From Thermovibrio sp. (lineage in GTDB: Bacteria; Aquificota; Aquificia; Desulfurobacteriales; Desulfurobacteriaceae), in NCBI GenBank assembly GCA_015490195.1, contig WFYG01000012.1, forward strand, positions 1 through 64,000: DNA of 64,000 nt. Reading direction: 5' to 3'. The notes below the pieces were generated by a model. It ran no database searches. It saw nothing but the letters and a program-made list of their open reading frames with translations, and was not told the DNA's origin. Below are positions 8,888 through 17,465 of the stretch, in pieces; position 1 is the stretch's first letter, and every line of letters begins with the position of its first letter. A program made the translations under genes and the position numbers.

Positions 8888-10120
8888 CTAATCAACACAT
8901 CTGGCAAGGAGGTCTGCAATGTGGATTGACTTTTGCTGAGAGTTTACCCTTTCCAGCCCTTCCGCTATGTTCATAACGCATCCGGGACACTCTGTTAAAA
9001 CGGCGTCTGCTCCTGTTGATTCGGCGTTCCGTGCCTTTTTAAGTTGAATTTCCCTTGAAATCTCTGGGTGGGAGAGTTTAAAGGATCCTCCCATTCCGCA
9101 GCAGTTGTCGGCCTCGGGCATGTCAACAAACTCTACGTTCTGGAGAACTTTTAGAACGTCCAACGGGTAGTTGCGGGGAATTTTCTGCCCCCTTACTATG
9201 TGACATGGGTGGTGCCAGGTTACTTTTATCTTTTCAGGGAGCTTCCACTTCCCTATCTCCTCAATGTTTTCGTAGAGGATTTCTATCAACTCTTTTACAG
9301 GGATTTTCAGCTCTCTATACTCTCCCTTTAGAACGTGGCCGCAGGTTGCACAGGCTGAGACCACAAAGTCCGCCTTTTCACCTCCCCACCCCTTCAGGTT
9401 CTTCTCCTTCATTTTCTCAAAGGATTTGAGGTCTCCTGAGAAGAAGGCGGGAGCTCCGCAGCAGAACTGCTCCCTCGGAACAAAGACTGTATAGCCGAGG
9501 GCGTTTAAAACCTTAACGACGTTCTCTGCCGTTTGTGTGTAGAAGTTGTTGAACATACACCCTGTAAAGAAGATGACCCTTCCCTTTTCCTCTCCCTTTG
9601 CCGGGTAAACCCTGTCTTTGTCGTTGAACGGCTTTGAGCTTGGCTGGGGGAGTAAGACCTTTCCAAGTTTTGGAACATTTATCGGAAGTAGCCTGTTCTG
9701 TGGGCTGTTTGACTTTTTTGTAAAGAGCTTTGTTAGAGGGGAAGTCAGCTTCCCAACGGTTTCAAGTAGATTCCTGTTTGAAAAGAGCTTAACGGCTGCT
9801 GCTTTTTCCGGCGGAAGTCCAAACTTCTCAACAGCTTTGGCCCTGGCAGAGATGATTATCTTCTCGTAGTCAACCATTACGGGGCATATTTCTGCACACC
9901 TTAAACAGGTTGTGCAAAGGTTGAAAAAGTGAGCTGCTTCCCTGTCAAGTTCAGCTTTTCCTTTGTTGATAAGATCTGCTAAGAATATCTTTCCCCTTGC
10001 AACGGAGGGTTCCTCGTGGGTGACGTTGAAGACGGGGCAGACCTGCCGGCAGGAGCCACACCGAACGCACTTCTCTACGAGCTCGTCTGTTATTCCTAAT
10101 ATCTTTTTCTCCTCTGCCAT
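8888..10120 (-). CDS. Fe-S oxidoreductase with two 4Fe-4S and two CCG domains (GlcF/HdrB-like)
   Basis: 410 aa, cytoplasmic. The N-terminus has a di-cluster ferredoxin domain (CVRCGSCRQVCP at about 18 and CTTCLRCAEICP at about 69). The C-terminal two thirds has two cysteine-rich CCG domains, one ending in FCCGAP, the other in DNCCGMGGSF with ECPGC downstream. CCG domains bind noncubane or [4Fe-4S] clusters in heterodisulfide reductase HdrB, in GlcF and in thiol:fumarate reductase. No flavin dehydrogenase gene lies beside it, so its partner and substrate cannot be named. Upstream lies a good Fur-box candidate, fitting its high iron demand. The lipoprotein and HD-GYP genes follow with small gaps. 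Confidence 0.82.
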   Translation of the reverse strand: MAEEKKILGITDELVEKCVRCGSCRQVCPVFNVTHEEPSVARGKIFLADLINKGKAELDREAAHFFNLCTTCLRCAEICPVMVDYEKIIISARAKAVEKFGLPPEKAAAVKLFSNRNLLETVGKLTSPLTKLFTKKSNSPQNRLLPINVPKLGKVLLPQPSSKPFNDKDRVYPAKGEEKGRVIFFTGCMFNNFYTQTAENVVKVLNALGYTVFVPREQFCCGAPAFFSGDLKSFEKMKEKNLKGWGGEKADFVVSACATCGHVLKGEYRELKIPVKELIEILYENIEEIGKWKLPEKIKVTWHHPCHIVRGQKIPRNYPLDVLKVLQNVEFVDMPEADNCCGMGGSFKLSHPEISREIQLKKARNAESTGADAVLTECPGCVMNIAEGLERVNSQQKSIHIADLLARCVD

Positions 10121-10173
10121 TTAAACCACCAAACAGGAAAGTTTCTCCTTAATTTAGTCCTGCAGTTCCTAAA

Positions 10174-10188
10174 TGGGAATGATTCTCA
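10174..10188. promoter_or_regulatory. putative Fur box
   Basis: TGGGAATGATTCTCA is an imperfect 7-1-7 inverted repeat and matches the Fur core TGATAATNATTATCA at most positions (opposite strand TGAGAATCATTCCCA). It lies between pyrK and the Fe-S oxidoreductase, about 54 bases before the latter's ATG, a position suited to promoter control of that gene. Confidence 0.55.
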
Positions 10189-10206
10189 TTTGAAAAGAGG
10201 TTTCCT

Positions 10207-10953
10207 TTAGAAGATAACCTCTTCTGCTTTAAAGATAGGCCCTTCAACACAGCACCGTTTGTAGCCTTCTGTCGTCTTAACTGTGCACCCCAGACAGGCA
10301 CCTACACCGCAGGCCATTCTCCTGTCTAAAGAGAGGAAGCACTCTGCCTTTTCCTCTTCTGCAATTTCCTTAACAGCTTTAAGCATCGGTGTTGGCCCGC
10401 AGGCCACCCAGGTGTAGTCTTTGAATTCCGGGAGCTCCTTCGTTACAAGTCCCTTTTTCCCGTAAGACCCGTCCTCTGTATAGACAACGGTTTCTATTCC
10501 ATACTTTTCTAAAAAGGGAAGTCCTGAGAGGTTATCGGAGCTCCGCTCTCCGTAAAGGACAACAACCTCTTTCCCGGCCTCTTTAAACCACCTTGCAGCC
10601 AGGAAAAGGCCTCCTATTCCGATTCCACCGGCTATGAAGAGGTATTTCTCTCTGTCTTCGGGTATTGAGTTTCCAAGGGGCATAAGGACTTCAACCTCTT
10701 CGCTGGGTTCTGTTTTTGTGAGGAGCTCTGTTCCCCTTCCGTAAACCCTGTAGAGGAAAGAGACCCGATTTCCTTCAACGTTGAAAATCCCTAAAGGGCG
10801 GCGGAGTAGCGGGTCAAACTGGAGATTACTCCTCACCTGAACCATTCCAAACTGGCCTGCCCTTATCCTTTCAACAGTTTCCCTGTCTGCCTCAACAGTT
10901 AAGAGGTAGTCTCTTCCACAGACCCTGTAGTTCTCAACTACCTTAAAGCCCAT
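10207..10953 (-). CDS. pyrK: dihydroorotate dehydrogenase electron transfer subunit
   Basis: 248 aa. FAD and NAD modules as in ferredoxin-NADP reductases: RRPLGIFNVEG for FAD, IAGGIGIGGLFLAARW for the pyridine nucleotide, then the PyrK C-terminal [2Fe-2S] motif with cysteines in RRMACGVGACLGCTV and YKRCCVEGPIF. It passes electrons from PyrD flavin to NAD+ (or ferredoxin in this kind of organism) in pyrimidine synthesis. pyrD is not in the window. The start overlaps the rpoZ stop by one base (TAATG). Confidence 0.93.
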   Translation of the reverse strand: MGFKVVENYRVCGRDYLLTVEADRETVERIRAGQFGMVQVRSNLQFDPLLRRPLGIFNVEGNRVSFLYRVYGRGTELLTKTEPSEEVEVLMPLGNSIPEDREKYLFIAGGIGIGGLFLAARWFKEAGKEVVVLYGERSSDNLSGLPFLEKYGIETVVYTEDGSYGKKGLVTKELPEFKDYTWVACGPTPMLKAVKEIAEEEKAECFLSLDRRMACGVGACLGCTVKTTEGYKRCCVEGPIFKAEEVIF

Positions 10954-11162
10954 TACTCCTCTCTCTTGGGGCAGACCTTTCCTTCAAGGATTTCAAAGAG
11001 GGCGATTACGGTCTTTTTATGTTCCTCTCCTTTCTCGTCCTTTCCAAAGGTATAGGGGTCTACTGTGTAGAGGTGCCTTGCCCTTTTGGCTGCAACATGG
11101 ACGGTTTCGTAGAAGTTCCCAACCTTCTCAACTACAGGCTCTAAGGGTATCCTCTTAGCCAT
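10953..11162 (-). CDS. rpoZ: RNA polymerase omega subunit
   Basis: About 69 aa. The sequence MAKRIPLEPV...FYETVHVAAKRARHL...KKTVIALFEILEGKV follows the omega pattern, with a variant of the conserved block containing R-A and the short helix that wraps the beta-prime C-terminus. The start at 11162 overlaps the previous gene's stop (ATGGCTAA). A start six codons upstream is possible in the same frame but lies deeper in the neighbour. The order gmk, rpoZ (with yicC upstream) is conserved in many bacteria; here a Uma2 gene separates gmk and rpoZ. Confidence 0.85.
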   Translation of the reverse strand: MAKRIPLEPVVEKVGNFYETVHVAAKRARHLYTVDPYTFGKDEKGEEHKKTVIALFEILEGKVCPKREE

Positions 11163-11781
11163 TCTCTTCCTCCTCCACAAGGTCTTTCAGTGTAATTGTG
11201 ATGCCTTCAAGGATAGGTATTTTGTAGTCCCAGTCAACTATGAGCCACGGCTTTCCCTTCTCTGCAACCCAGACCTTTTTTTCTTTAGTGAATATCCAGA
11301 TAACCCTTTCCCCTCCAGTCTCTAAAAGGTCTTTTGTCTTCCTGTGGAAGTAGTCCATGGGGGTTGTGAACTTCCTCAGGTCTGCCTTTGTGTCAACCTC
11401 TATGACAACCTTCGGAGGAACTTCAACGTAGGTCTCCTTTTTCAAGTAGGGCTTCACCTTCTCCTTTTCCCATACCGCTATGTCAAGGTTATACCAGCTC
11501 TTTGGGGCGAACTTGTATCCCACTTCATTTCCCAGAACTGTGTAGCCCAGTTTTTTGAGTTTTGGGTAAAGTACTGAGAGTAATAGAGTAGCTAAAAAAG
11601 ACTGTAATCCGCTGCTTCCCATTACTTCTTCCAGACTCCTCTCACCGGAAAGGACAAGGTCGTAGTCCTTGTAGTAGATAGGGCTTCCGTGGCGCATCTC
11701 GTAGATGAGCTCTTTCGTTATCCTCTTCCTCTTCTTCTTTGCCGTCTTGACCTCTTTCTTCTCTTTTTGAGCCGTTGCCAT
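11155..11781 (-). CDS. Uma2-family (DUF820) PD-(D/E)XK nuclease-like protein
   Basis: 208 aa. After a very lysine-rich N-terminus (about 1-22) it has the Uma2 pattern: YNLDIAVWEKEKV (first acidic residue), PPKVVIEVDTKAD (second acidic residue of the PD-D/E-XK site), KTKDLLETGGERVIWIF, and a final VPL-like segment (ILEGITITLKDLVEE). Such proteins are restriction-enzyme-fold putative endonucleases, abundant in cyanobacteria and thermophiles, of unknown physiological role. It is inserted in the otherwise conserved yicC-gmk-rpoZ run and its stop overlaps the rpoZ start. No transposon ends are visible around it. Confidence 0.78.
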   Translation of the reverse strand: MATAQKEKKEVKTAKKKRKRITKELIYEMRHGSPIYYKDYDLVLSGERSLEEVMGSSGLQSFLATLLLSVLYPKLKKLGYTVLGNEVGYKFAPKSWYNLDIAVWEKEKVKPYLKKETYVEVPPKVVIEVDTKADLRKFTTPMDYFHRKTKDLLETGGERVIWIFTKEKKVWVAEKGKPWLIVDWDYKIPILEGITITLKDLVEEEENG

Positions 11782-11807
11782 CTCTTCCTCTTATGGGGTT
11801 CTGACTC

Positions 11808-12467
11808 TCAATTTAGTTCTGCTCCCTTTTTTAGGAGCTCCACCATCTCCGGATCTTTCACTATCTTCTCAAACTGGCCTTTAAGCCTTTCGGTTCTGCA
11901 CTTTTCTGCTATCACAATTGACCTGAGCTTTTCGTAGGCCTTCTCCAAAACATCGTTTACAACTATGTAATCGTAGAGGGGAGCTCTCTCCACCTCTACC
12001 CTTGCTATCTTCAGCCTTTTCTCTATCGTCTCCTCGTCGTCGGTTCCTCTGCTCCTGAGCCTCCTCTCAAGCTCTTTAAACGACGGAGGGAGAATGAATA
12101 TGAGGACGGCCTCGGGAAAGTTCTTCTTTACCTGGAGAGCTCCCTGGGTGTCTATGTCAAGTAGAATGTCCTTTCCTTCGTTAAGGGCTTTAAGAACCTG
12201 GCTTTTGGAGGTTCCGTAGAGGTTTCCGTAAACTTGCGCCCACTCTAAGAAGTCTCCCTCTTCTATCATCCTCTCAAAGGTTTCCCTGTCAACGAAGAAG
12301 TAGTCTTTTCCGTTAACCTCTCCAGGCCTTGGCTTTCTTGTTGTGTATGAAACGGAGAACTCCATATCTGGGAACTCTTTAAGGAGCATATGGGTTAAGG
12401 TTGTCTTTCCCGTTCCAGACGGGGCGGAAATGACGATTAAGAGGCCCTTCAGCTTATTACTCAACAT
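11808..12467 (-). CDS. gmk: guanylate kinase
   Basis: 219 aa, phosphorylates GMP to GDP with ATP. P-loop APSGTGKTTL near residue 14, GMP-binding SVSYTTRKPRPGEVNGKDYFFV, and the lid with RRLRSRGTDDEETIEKRL. Its start overlaps the end of yicC by 11 bases. The C-terminus is about 15 residues longer than in E. coli. Neighbours yicC and rpoZ are the usual ones. Confidence 0.95.
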   Translation of the reverse strand: MLSNKLKGLLIVISAPSGTGKTTLTHMLLKEFPDMEFSVSYTTRKPRPGEVNGKDYFFVDRETFERMIEEGDFLEWAQVYGNLYGTSKSQVLKALNEGKDILLDIDTQGALQVKKNFPEAVLIFILPPSFKELERRLRSRGTDDEETIEKRLKIARVEVERAPLYDYIVVNDVLEKAYEKLRSIVIAEKCRTERLKGQFEKIVKDPEMVELLKKGAELN

Positions 12468-13338
12468 TTTGAACCTGCTCCTTAATCCTTGCGATTTCGG
12501 TCTTTACCCTTAGAACCGGCTCTGTGATGTCTATCTCCTTTACCTTGTTCCCCAGGGTGTTTATCTCTCTGTGCATCTCCTGACACAGGAAGTCTAAGGT
12601 TTTTCCTATGGGTTCGTTTTCAATTTCCATTATCTCTCTGAACCGCTTTACGTGGGCTTTGAGGCGGGAGATCTCCTCTGAAACGTCCTGCTTTTCGGCA
12701 AGGAGTGCCACTTCAAGCTCTACCCTCTTCTCAAACTCCTCAGGAATCTCCTCTCCCTCAAGAAGCTTTTTCACCTTCTCTTTCAGCTTTTCAAAGAGTT
12801 TTCTCTCAATCTCAGAAACCGATTTCTCAAGCTCTCCAACTGTTTCTTCTATTACAGAGAGATGCTCTTCAAAAAAGGCTTTCAGCTTCTCTCCCTCAGA
12901 TTTCCTTGCACTGTCAAGCTCTAATAGTGCCTTTTCTACAGCCTCAAGGAGCGGTTCTTTAAATGGCTCAACGTCAATCTCCTCTTTCTGAAAAACCTCT
13001 GGAATTGATAGGAGATCTTTCAGTGAAACTGTTATCTCTTTTCCGGAGAGAGCCCCCAGCCTCTCAGCCGCCTTTATGTAGGCCAGACCCTCTGAGTAGT
13101 TAACGGTTACAGGAACCTGAAATGCCGGAGAGGTTCTGTACTTAACGTGGAGCTCTACGTCTCCCCTCTTGACGAACGAGGCAACAAGGCTGTTTAACTG
13201 GTTTATCAGCGGGTTAAAGATTCTGGGGATGGAGAACCTTACCTTTAGCGCTTTACTGTTGAGGCTTCTAACCTCCGCCGTTATTTCGGCGATCTCGTTT
13301 GCTGCAGTTCCCTTGCCGTAGCCTGTCATACTCTTCAT
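12457..13338 (-). CDS. yicC: YicC-family endoribonuclease
   Basis: 293 aa, starting MKSMTGYGKG and containing EVRSLNSKALKVRFSIP, the family's N-terminal signature. A long acidic coiled-coil region (about 150-235) is followed by the DUF1732 C-terminus KTLDFLCQEMHREINTLGNKVKE. The family is known to include an RNase that affects small-RNA turnover. Overlaps gmk at its end and the PpiD-like gene at its start by four bases. Confidence 0.9.
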   Translation of the reverse strand: MKSMTGYGKGTAANEIAEITAEVRSLNSKALKVRFSIPRIFNPLINQLNSLVASFVKRGDVELHVKYRTSPAFQVPVTVNYSEGLAYIKAAERLGALSGKEITVSLKDLLSIPEVFQKEEIDVEPFKEPLLEAVEKALLELDSARKSEGEKLKAFFEEHLSVIEETVGELEKSVSEIERKLFEKLKEKVKKLLEGEEIPEEFEKRVELEVALLAEKQDVSEEISRLKAHVKRFREIMEIENEPIGKTLDFLCQEMHREINTLGNKVKEIDITEPVLRVKTEIARIKEQVQNVE

Positions 13339-14645
13339 CTTAAGTTCCTCAGTAGTTCTGTATTTACCTTTATTGTTGCCTTCTGCCTTAACAGGTTGAT
13401 AAAGTCTGCGTAGTCTGTCTGTCTCTTCTGCTGGAGTAAGAACTCCTTCAATTTCTCTACCTTTTTCCTGTCAACCTTTTGAACCGTCAGCTCCGTTTCA
13501 GGTGAGAAGACGCCGTAGCCGTTTGAGAGCCGCAGAACAACTCTCTCTCCGACCTTTACTGTAAAGAGTTTTTCAGGACTTTCAACCGGCCTGAACTTCT
13601 CTGCAAACTCTGCTCTGTCAATGGCTTTGGTCTCTGCAGGGAGTTCCCCCCTGTAGCTCTCTGCAGCTTTCTGAGCCTCTTTAACGGCCTTTTCTGCAGA
13701 AAGCCTTTCCTCTATCTGTTTTTTGACCTCTTGAAGTGGTTTGTAATTTTTCGTTTCAACCCTGAAGGCAAGGAGTAGCTGGTTGCCGGTGCTTCTAAAG
13801 ACAAACTGCTTCTTCTCAAGCTCTTTCTGAAGTTCCCTGTCTGTCAGCTTAACTGGGTTCATCTTAAGGAGCTCCTCAAACTTACCCTCTTTGGCAAGCT
13901 CAAACGCTCTCTTTGCTTCCTTCTCTCCTTCTGCCGTTCTGGGGAACTTTAAGAGGAACTGGCCGGTCTCTCCCTTCTCAACAAACTCTTCCCTGTGGCT
14001 CCTGTAATACTCTTCAACTTCCTTTTCAGATACTTTCGGCTTGAACTGGCTGAAGGGGAAGAGCTTGTACTTAAACTTCCTGCTGCCGAAAAACTCTCTG
14101 TAGAATTTCTCAATTTCCGGTTTTGTTACAGAAGGTGCGTTGTTGACAACGGCCAGGAGTTTCTGGATTAAGAGGTCTTCCCTTACGGTGTTCTCAAAAA
14201 CCTCAGGAGTTAGATGTCTTATCCTTAAGAACTCTTTGTAGAGCTTAAGGGAAAACTTTCCATTTTCCTGAAAGGCCGGAATCTCCTCTACGGCTTTTGC
14301 AACTGCCCAGTCGCTTACCTTAAGCCCTTCTCTTTTTGCTTCTTGAAGGAGGAGCTCCCTTGTTATGAGCCTTTGTAGAGCCAACGCTTTTAGCTGTTCA
14401 TCGCTTACTATTTTCCTGTAGTTCTCTCCCAGTTGAGCCTTCAGCTGGTTAACGGTGTTGTTGTACTCCCTCATAAAGTCTGAAAGCTTTATTCCCTCGC
14501 CGTTAACTGTTGCCACTTCGTTAGCTGAAGGTCCGGAAACGGAGCCTTTTCCCCAAACAAAAAAGATGGTTCCCACAAAAGAGGCTGCTACAATCCAGAG
14601 GGGAAGGCTGAAAGCCCTGAGGTTTTTCCTTATTTTAGAGAGCAT
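13335..14645 (-). CDS. PpiD/SurA-like membrane-anchored periplasmic chaperone
   Basis: 436 aa. One N-terminal membrane helix (about 11-32, after basic residues), then a SurA_N-like helical region: NGEGIKLSDFMREYNNTVNQLK, ALALQRLITRELLLQEAKREGL. The parvulin PPIase core is poorly preserved (a short segment around GQFLLKFPRTAEGEKEA), so it is probably a chaperone without isomerase activity. This matches PpiD architecture (helix, SurA-like arms, degenerate parvulin), though it is shorter than E. coli PpiD. It is first in the operon to pyrK and has a good promoter upstream. Confidence 0.8.
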   Translation of the reverse strand: MLSKIRKNLRAFSLPLWIVAASFVGTIFFVWGKGSVSGPSANEVATVNGEGIKLSDFMREYNNTVNQLKAQLGENYRKIVSDEQLKALALQRLITRELLLQEAKREGLKVSDWAVAKAVEEIPAFQENGKFSLKLYKEFLRIRHLTPEVFENTVREDLLIQKLLAVVNNAPSVTKPEIEKFYREFFGSRKFKYKLFPFSQFKPKVSEKEVEEYYRSHREEFVEKGETGQFLLKFPRTAEGEKEAKRAFELAKEGKFEELLKMNPVKLTDRELQKELEKKQFVFRSTGNQLLLAFRVETKNYKPLQEVKKQIEERLSAEKAVKEAQKAAESYRGELPAETKAIDRAEFAEKFRPVESPEKLFTVKVGERVVLRLSNGYGVFSPETELTVQKVDRKKVEKLKEFLLQQKRQTDYADFINLLRQKATIKVNTELLRNLR

Positions 14646-14656
14646 TGTTCCTCCGG

Positions 14657-14684
14657 TTGAAAATCGGTTGAGCAGATTTATACT
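14657..14684 (+). promoter_or_regulatory. promoter for the TPR gene
   Basis: TTGAAA (14657-14662), 16-base spacer, TATACT (14679-14684). It faces the gene starting at 14729 and overlaps the oppositely directed promoter at 14677-14705, so the two may compete for polymerase. Confidence 0.7.
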
Positions 14685-14705
14685 TAAAATCAGACCCTAT
14701 CTCAA
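14677..14705 (-). promoter_or_regulatory. promoter for the ppiD-like/yicC/gmk operon
   Basis: On the minus strand TTGAGA (14705-14700), a 17-base spacer and TATAAA (14682-14677), about 32 bases before the ATG of the PpiD-like gene. Nearly consensus sigma-70 type. Its -10 overlaps the -10 of the divergent promoter. Confidence 0.72.
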
Positions 14706-14728
14706 CCGTTTTGTTTAGGAGACCGTTA

Positions 14729-15979
14729 GTGAGAAACAGCTACGAGAAGAGAGCCAACGTTAAAGGTATCCTTGAAAAAGCCCAGAACCTTATAGAGTCT
14801 AAAGATTATAGAAAAGCCATAGAAGAGCTTGAAAGGAACAAGATTAGAGACGTTGAGTACTACCTCCTTCTGGCTGAGGCCTACGAGGGAATCGGAAACA
14901 GCGAGAAGGCCGAGGCTTACCTTGAGGAAGCAAGGTTCCTTGATACTGAGCTCCGCTCAAGGGAGCTCCTCCAGCGTGGAATCACCCTCGCCTCAATGAG
15001 GAATTTTAAGGCTGCAGAGAGGGAACTTCTTGAGTCTATAAAGCTTAACCCGTTTGAAAAAGAGGCCTACCTGGAGCTCTACCGCCTTTACAAGGAGATA
15101 AACTCCCACAGGAAGATGGTGAAGACCCTTGAGAACCTGATAACCCTTGATCCATACTCCGAATTTCCCTACCTGGAGCTTTCCCGTTACTACGCTTTAA
15201 GGCGGAACTACAAAAAGGCCGAGGCCGTTTTAAAGAGTGGCCTTGAGCTTATGGACTCCCCTTCACTCCACTACGAGCTTGGAAAAGTCTACGCCGACTG
15301 GGGGAAATTAGAGGAAGCCAAAGAGGAGCTCCGCGAGGCCTGCCGTTTAGACTACAGGAACGCCGACTACAGACAGAAGCTTGTAGAGGTTCTGGTTAGC
15401 GACGAGGACTACGCCGGAGCTTTAGAGGTGGTTCACAACACACTGGAGCTCTACCCCGACGCAGTTTACCTACTCCAGAGCGCTGCAGCCCTCTACGACC
15501 TTTTAGGCAAAGAAGAAATGGCAGAGCACTACTACAGGAAAGCGGTTGCTGCTTCTGAAGGTTTCATAAGGGACGACGCACTAAAAGCCCTTGCTGAGTT
15601 TCTGGCGGAAAAGGGCAGGTACGACCAGGCCGAGGAGGCTTTAAAGGAAATACTCTACACAACCGATAACGTCTGGGTTCTCTTAGACGTCTTCTCAGAG
15701 CTCTCCATAATTCTGTTAGAGCAGGAGAGGCTTTCAGATATCGTTGAGGCCGGGAAGTTCGTTCTTAAAAATCCGGAGCTCTCTGAAGAGGAGTTCTGCG
15801 AGGTTGCCGAAGTTGTAGGAGATGCCCTCTTTGAATCAGGCAAGTTTAAGGAAGCCGCCGACTACTACAGGAAAATTGTAGAGACCTCAGACGACGAGAA
15901 ACTGATAAAGAGAGCCTACTCTAAGCTCAAAGAGGCCGAAGAAGTTAACTCTTTAGAGAGTATGTTTAAGAGGAGCTAA
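14729..15979 (+). CDS. tetratricopeptide-repeat protein
   Basis: About 416 aa of helical TPR repeats from residue 10 to the end; clear examples begin AYEGIGNSEKAEAYLEEA, AYLELYRLYKEINSHRKM, HYELGKVYADWGKLEEAKEEL. No signal peptide or membrane helix, so likely a cytoplasmic scaffold. The GTG at 14729 follows AGGAG at 8 bases and is preferred over the in-frame TTG at 14711. It runs into the end of hflX (14-base convergent overlap). Partners unknown. Confidence 0.85.
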   Translation: MRNSYEKRANVKGILEKAQNLIESKDYRKAIEELERNKIRDVEYYLLLAEAYEGIGNSEKAEAYLEEARFLDTELRSRELLQRGITLASMRNFKAAERELLESIKLNPFEKEAYLELYRLYKEINSHRKMVKTLENLITLDPYSEFPYLELSRYYALRRNYKKAEAVLKSGLELMDSPSLHYELGKVYADWGKLEEAKEELREACRLDYRNADYRQKLVEVLVSDEDYAGALEVVHNTLELYPDAVYLLQSAAALYDLLGKEEMAEHYYRKAVAASEGFIRDDALKALAEFLAEKGRYDQAEEALKEILYTTDNVWVLLDVFSELSIILLEQERLSDIVEAGKFVLKNPELSEEEFCEVAEVVGDALFESGKFKEAADYYRKIVETSDDEKLIKRAYSKLKEAEEVNSLESMFKRS

Positions 15980-17063
15980 CCCCAGATAGCTTTTCAGCTA
16001 TTTTCTCCTTCAGTTCTTCCAGTCCCCATCCTTTTGTTGCCGAAATGAAAACAACTTCTGGGTTTTCCTCCGGCATTTTCCCGGCAATAAGGTGGTGGAG
16101 CTCCTCCCTATCTTTAGGGCTCTCTACCACCCTGTCAACCTTGTTGGCAACGAAAATCTTGGGCTTCTCCCAGCTTTTAAGCCTTTTGAGAACGGACTTT
16201 ACAGAGTGGAGCTCCTCCTCAAGCTTTGAAGATGAAATGTCAAATACTATTAGTAAAAGGTCTGCCTCTTTAACCTCGCTGAGGGTTGCCCTGAAGGAGG
16301 CTACAAGCTCGTGGGGGAGGTTCCTTATGAAACCTACTGTGTCTGAGATGAGAACCTTCTCGCCGCTCAGGTAGAGAGCTCCCGTTTTAACGTCTAAAGT
16401 TGCAAAGGGCATGTCCTTTACAAAAACGTCCTTCTTGGTAAGGGCTTTAACGAGGGTGGACTTCCCAACGTTTGTATATCCAACAACGGCAACCGTCTTA
16501 AATCCCTTCTTCTTCCTACCTTCTCTAACGAGCTCCTGTCTCTTTAGAACCTCCTGGAGCTCTTTCTTTAACTTGTGTATCTTCTTCCTGATTGTCCTCG
16601 CTTCAACTTCAGTCTTTGTTTCACCGGGTCCCCTTGTTCCGACTCCGCCGCCAAGCCTTGAGAGCTCCTTCCCCATTCCCCTGGTGTGAGAGAGCTGGTA
16701 GTATGCCTTTGCAAGCTCAACCTGGAGCTTTGCCTCCTTAGTCCTTGCCCTCCTTGCAAATATCTCAAGGATAACTTCCGTCCTGTCTATAACGGGAAGT
16801 CCTGTAATCTCCTCAATGTTCCTCTTCTGTGAATAGGTGAGTGGGTGGTAGGCAACTATTAACGTTGCACTTTCCGTGTCAATCTCTGAGAGCTTTCCCT
16901 TTCCTATGTACGTAGATGGCGAAAAGCTTTTCCTCTTCTGGACAACCTCCTGAACAACATCACCGCCTAAGGCCTCTATCAGACCGCGGAGCTCCTCAAG
17001 GTCAACCTCTTCTTTTGGCCTCTTAACGGCAATTATGGCTACCCTCTCCTTGTCAAGCTCCAT
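15966..17063 (-). CDS. hflX: ribosome-associated GTPase HflX
   Basis: 365 aa. N-terminal HflX domain (GGDVVQEVVQKRKSFSPSTYIGKGKL), the linker motif QLELAKAYYQL-like (QVELAKAYYQLSHTRG), GGGVGTRGPGETKTE, then the G domain with GYTNVGKST (G1), ATLD (G2/G3 region), DTVGFIRNLP and NKVD (G4). Known to split stalled 70S ribosomes, notably after heat stress. Transcribed away from ybaB, with the two sharing a 75-base intergenic region. Confidence 0.95.
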   Translation of the reverse strand: MELDKERVAIIAVKRPKEEVDLEELRGLIEALGGDVVQEVVQKRKSFSPSTYIGKGKLSEIDTESATLIVAYHPLTYSQKRNIEEITGLPVIDRTEVILEIFARRARTKEAKLQVELAKAYYQLSHTRGMGKELSRLGGGVGTRGPGETKTEVEARTIRKKIHKLKKELQEVLKRQELVREGRKKKGFKTVAVVGYTNVGKSTLVKALTKKDVFVKDMPFATLDVKTGALYLSGEKVLISDTVGFIRNLPHELVASFRATLSEVKEADLLLIVFDISSSKLEEELHSVKSVLKRLKSWEKPKIFVANKVDRVVESPKDREELHHLIAGKMPEENPEVVFISATKGWGLEELKEKIAEKLSGVSSS

Positions 17064-17088
17064 CTCACCCCTTCTCTCAGTTGTGAAC

Positions 17089-17108
17089 TTTTTACAGTTT
17101 GTTTACAA
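17089..17108 (-). promoter_or_regulatory. double TGTAAA motif between hflX and ybaB
   Basis: Minus-strand TTGTAAACAAACTGTAAAAA, the same two half-sites with 11-bp spacing as at 6213-6232 and 52690-52709. Its near end is 26 bases from the hflX start. The other strand faces ybaB (start 17139). Function unknown. Confidence 0.4.
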
Positions 17109-17138
17109 TTAAAACACACTTTAAACTGTGGAGGTTCT

Positions 17139-17465
17139 ATGTTCAGAGGCGGAAATATAAACCAGCTGATGCGTATGGCAAAGCAGCTTCAACAGCAGGC
17201 TGCAAAGATGAAGGAAGAGCTTGAGGAAAGAGAGTTTACGGGAACTGCCGGCGGCGGAGCTGTAAAGGTTGTTGCAAAGGGCTCAGGAGAACTTGTCTCT
17301 GTTGAGATATCCCAGGAGCTTATAGAGTCTGGCGATAAGGAAATGATAGAAGACCTAGTTCTGACCGCGGCAAACGCTGCCCTTAAAGAGGCAAGGGATA
17401 CGATAGCAAAAGAAATGCAGAAGATAACCGGCGGCCTTGGAATAGACCTTGGAGGTCTGTTTTGA
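17139..17465 (+). CDS. ybaB: YbaB/EbfC nucleoid-associated protein
   Basis: 108 aa. Begins with a Gly/Asn/Gln/Met-rich helix (NINQLMRMAKQLQQQAAKMKE), then the compact YbaB core with EFTGTAGGGAVKVVAKGSGELVSVEI. Dimeric DNA-binding protein, conserved next to recR as here. First gene of a run of overlapping genes reaching bioB at 23119. Confidence 0.95.
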   Translation: MFRGGNINQLMRMAKQLQQQAAKMKEELEEREFTGTAGGGAVKVVAKGSGELVSVEISQELIESGDKEMIEDLVLTAANAALKEARDTIAKEMQKITGGLGIDLGGLF

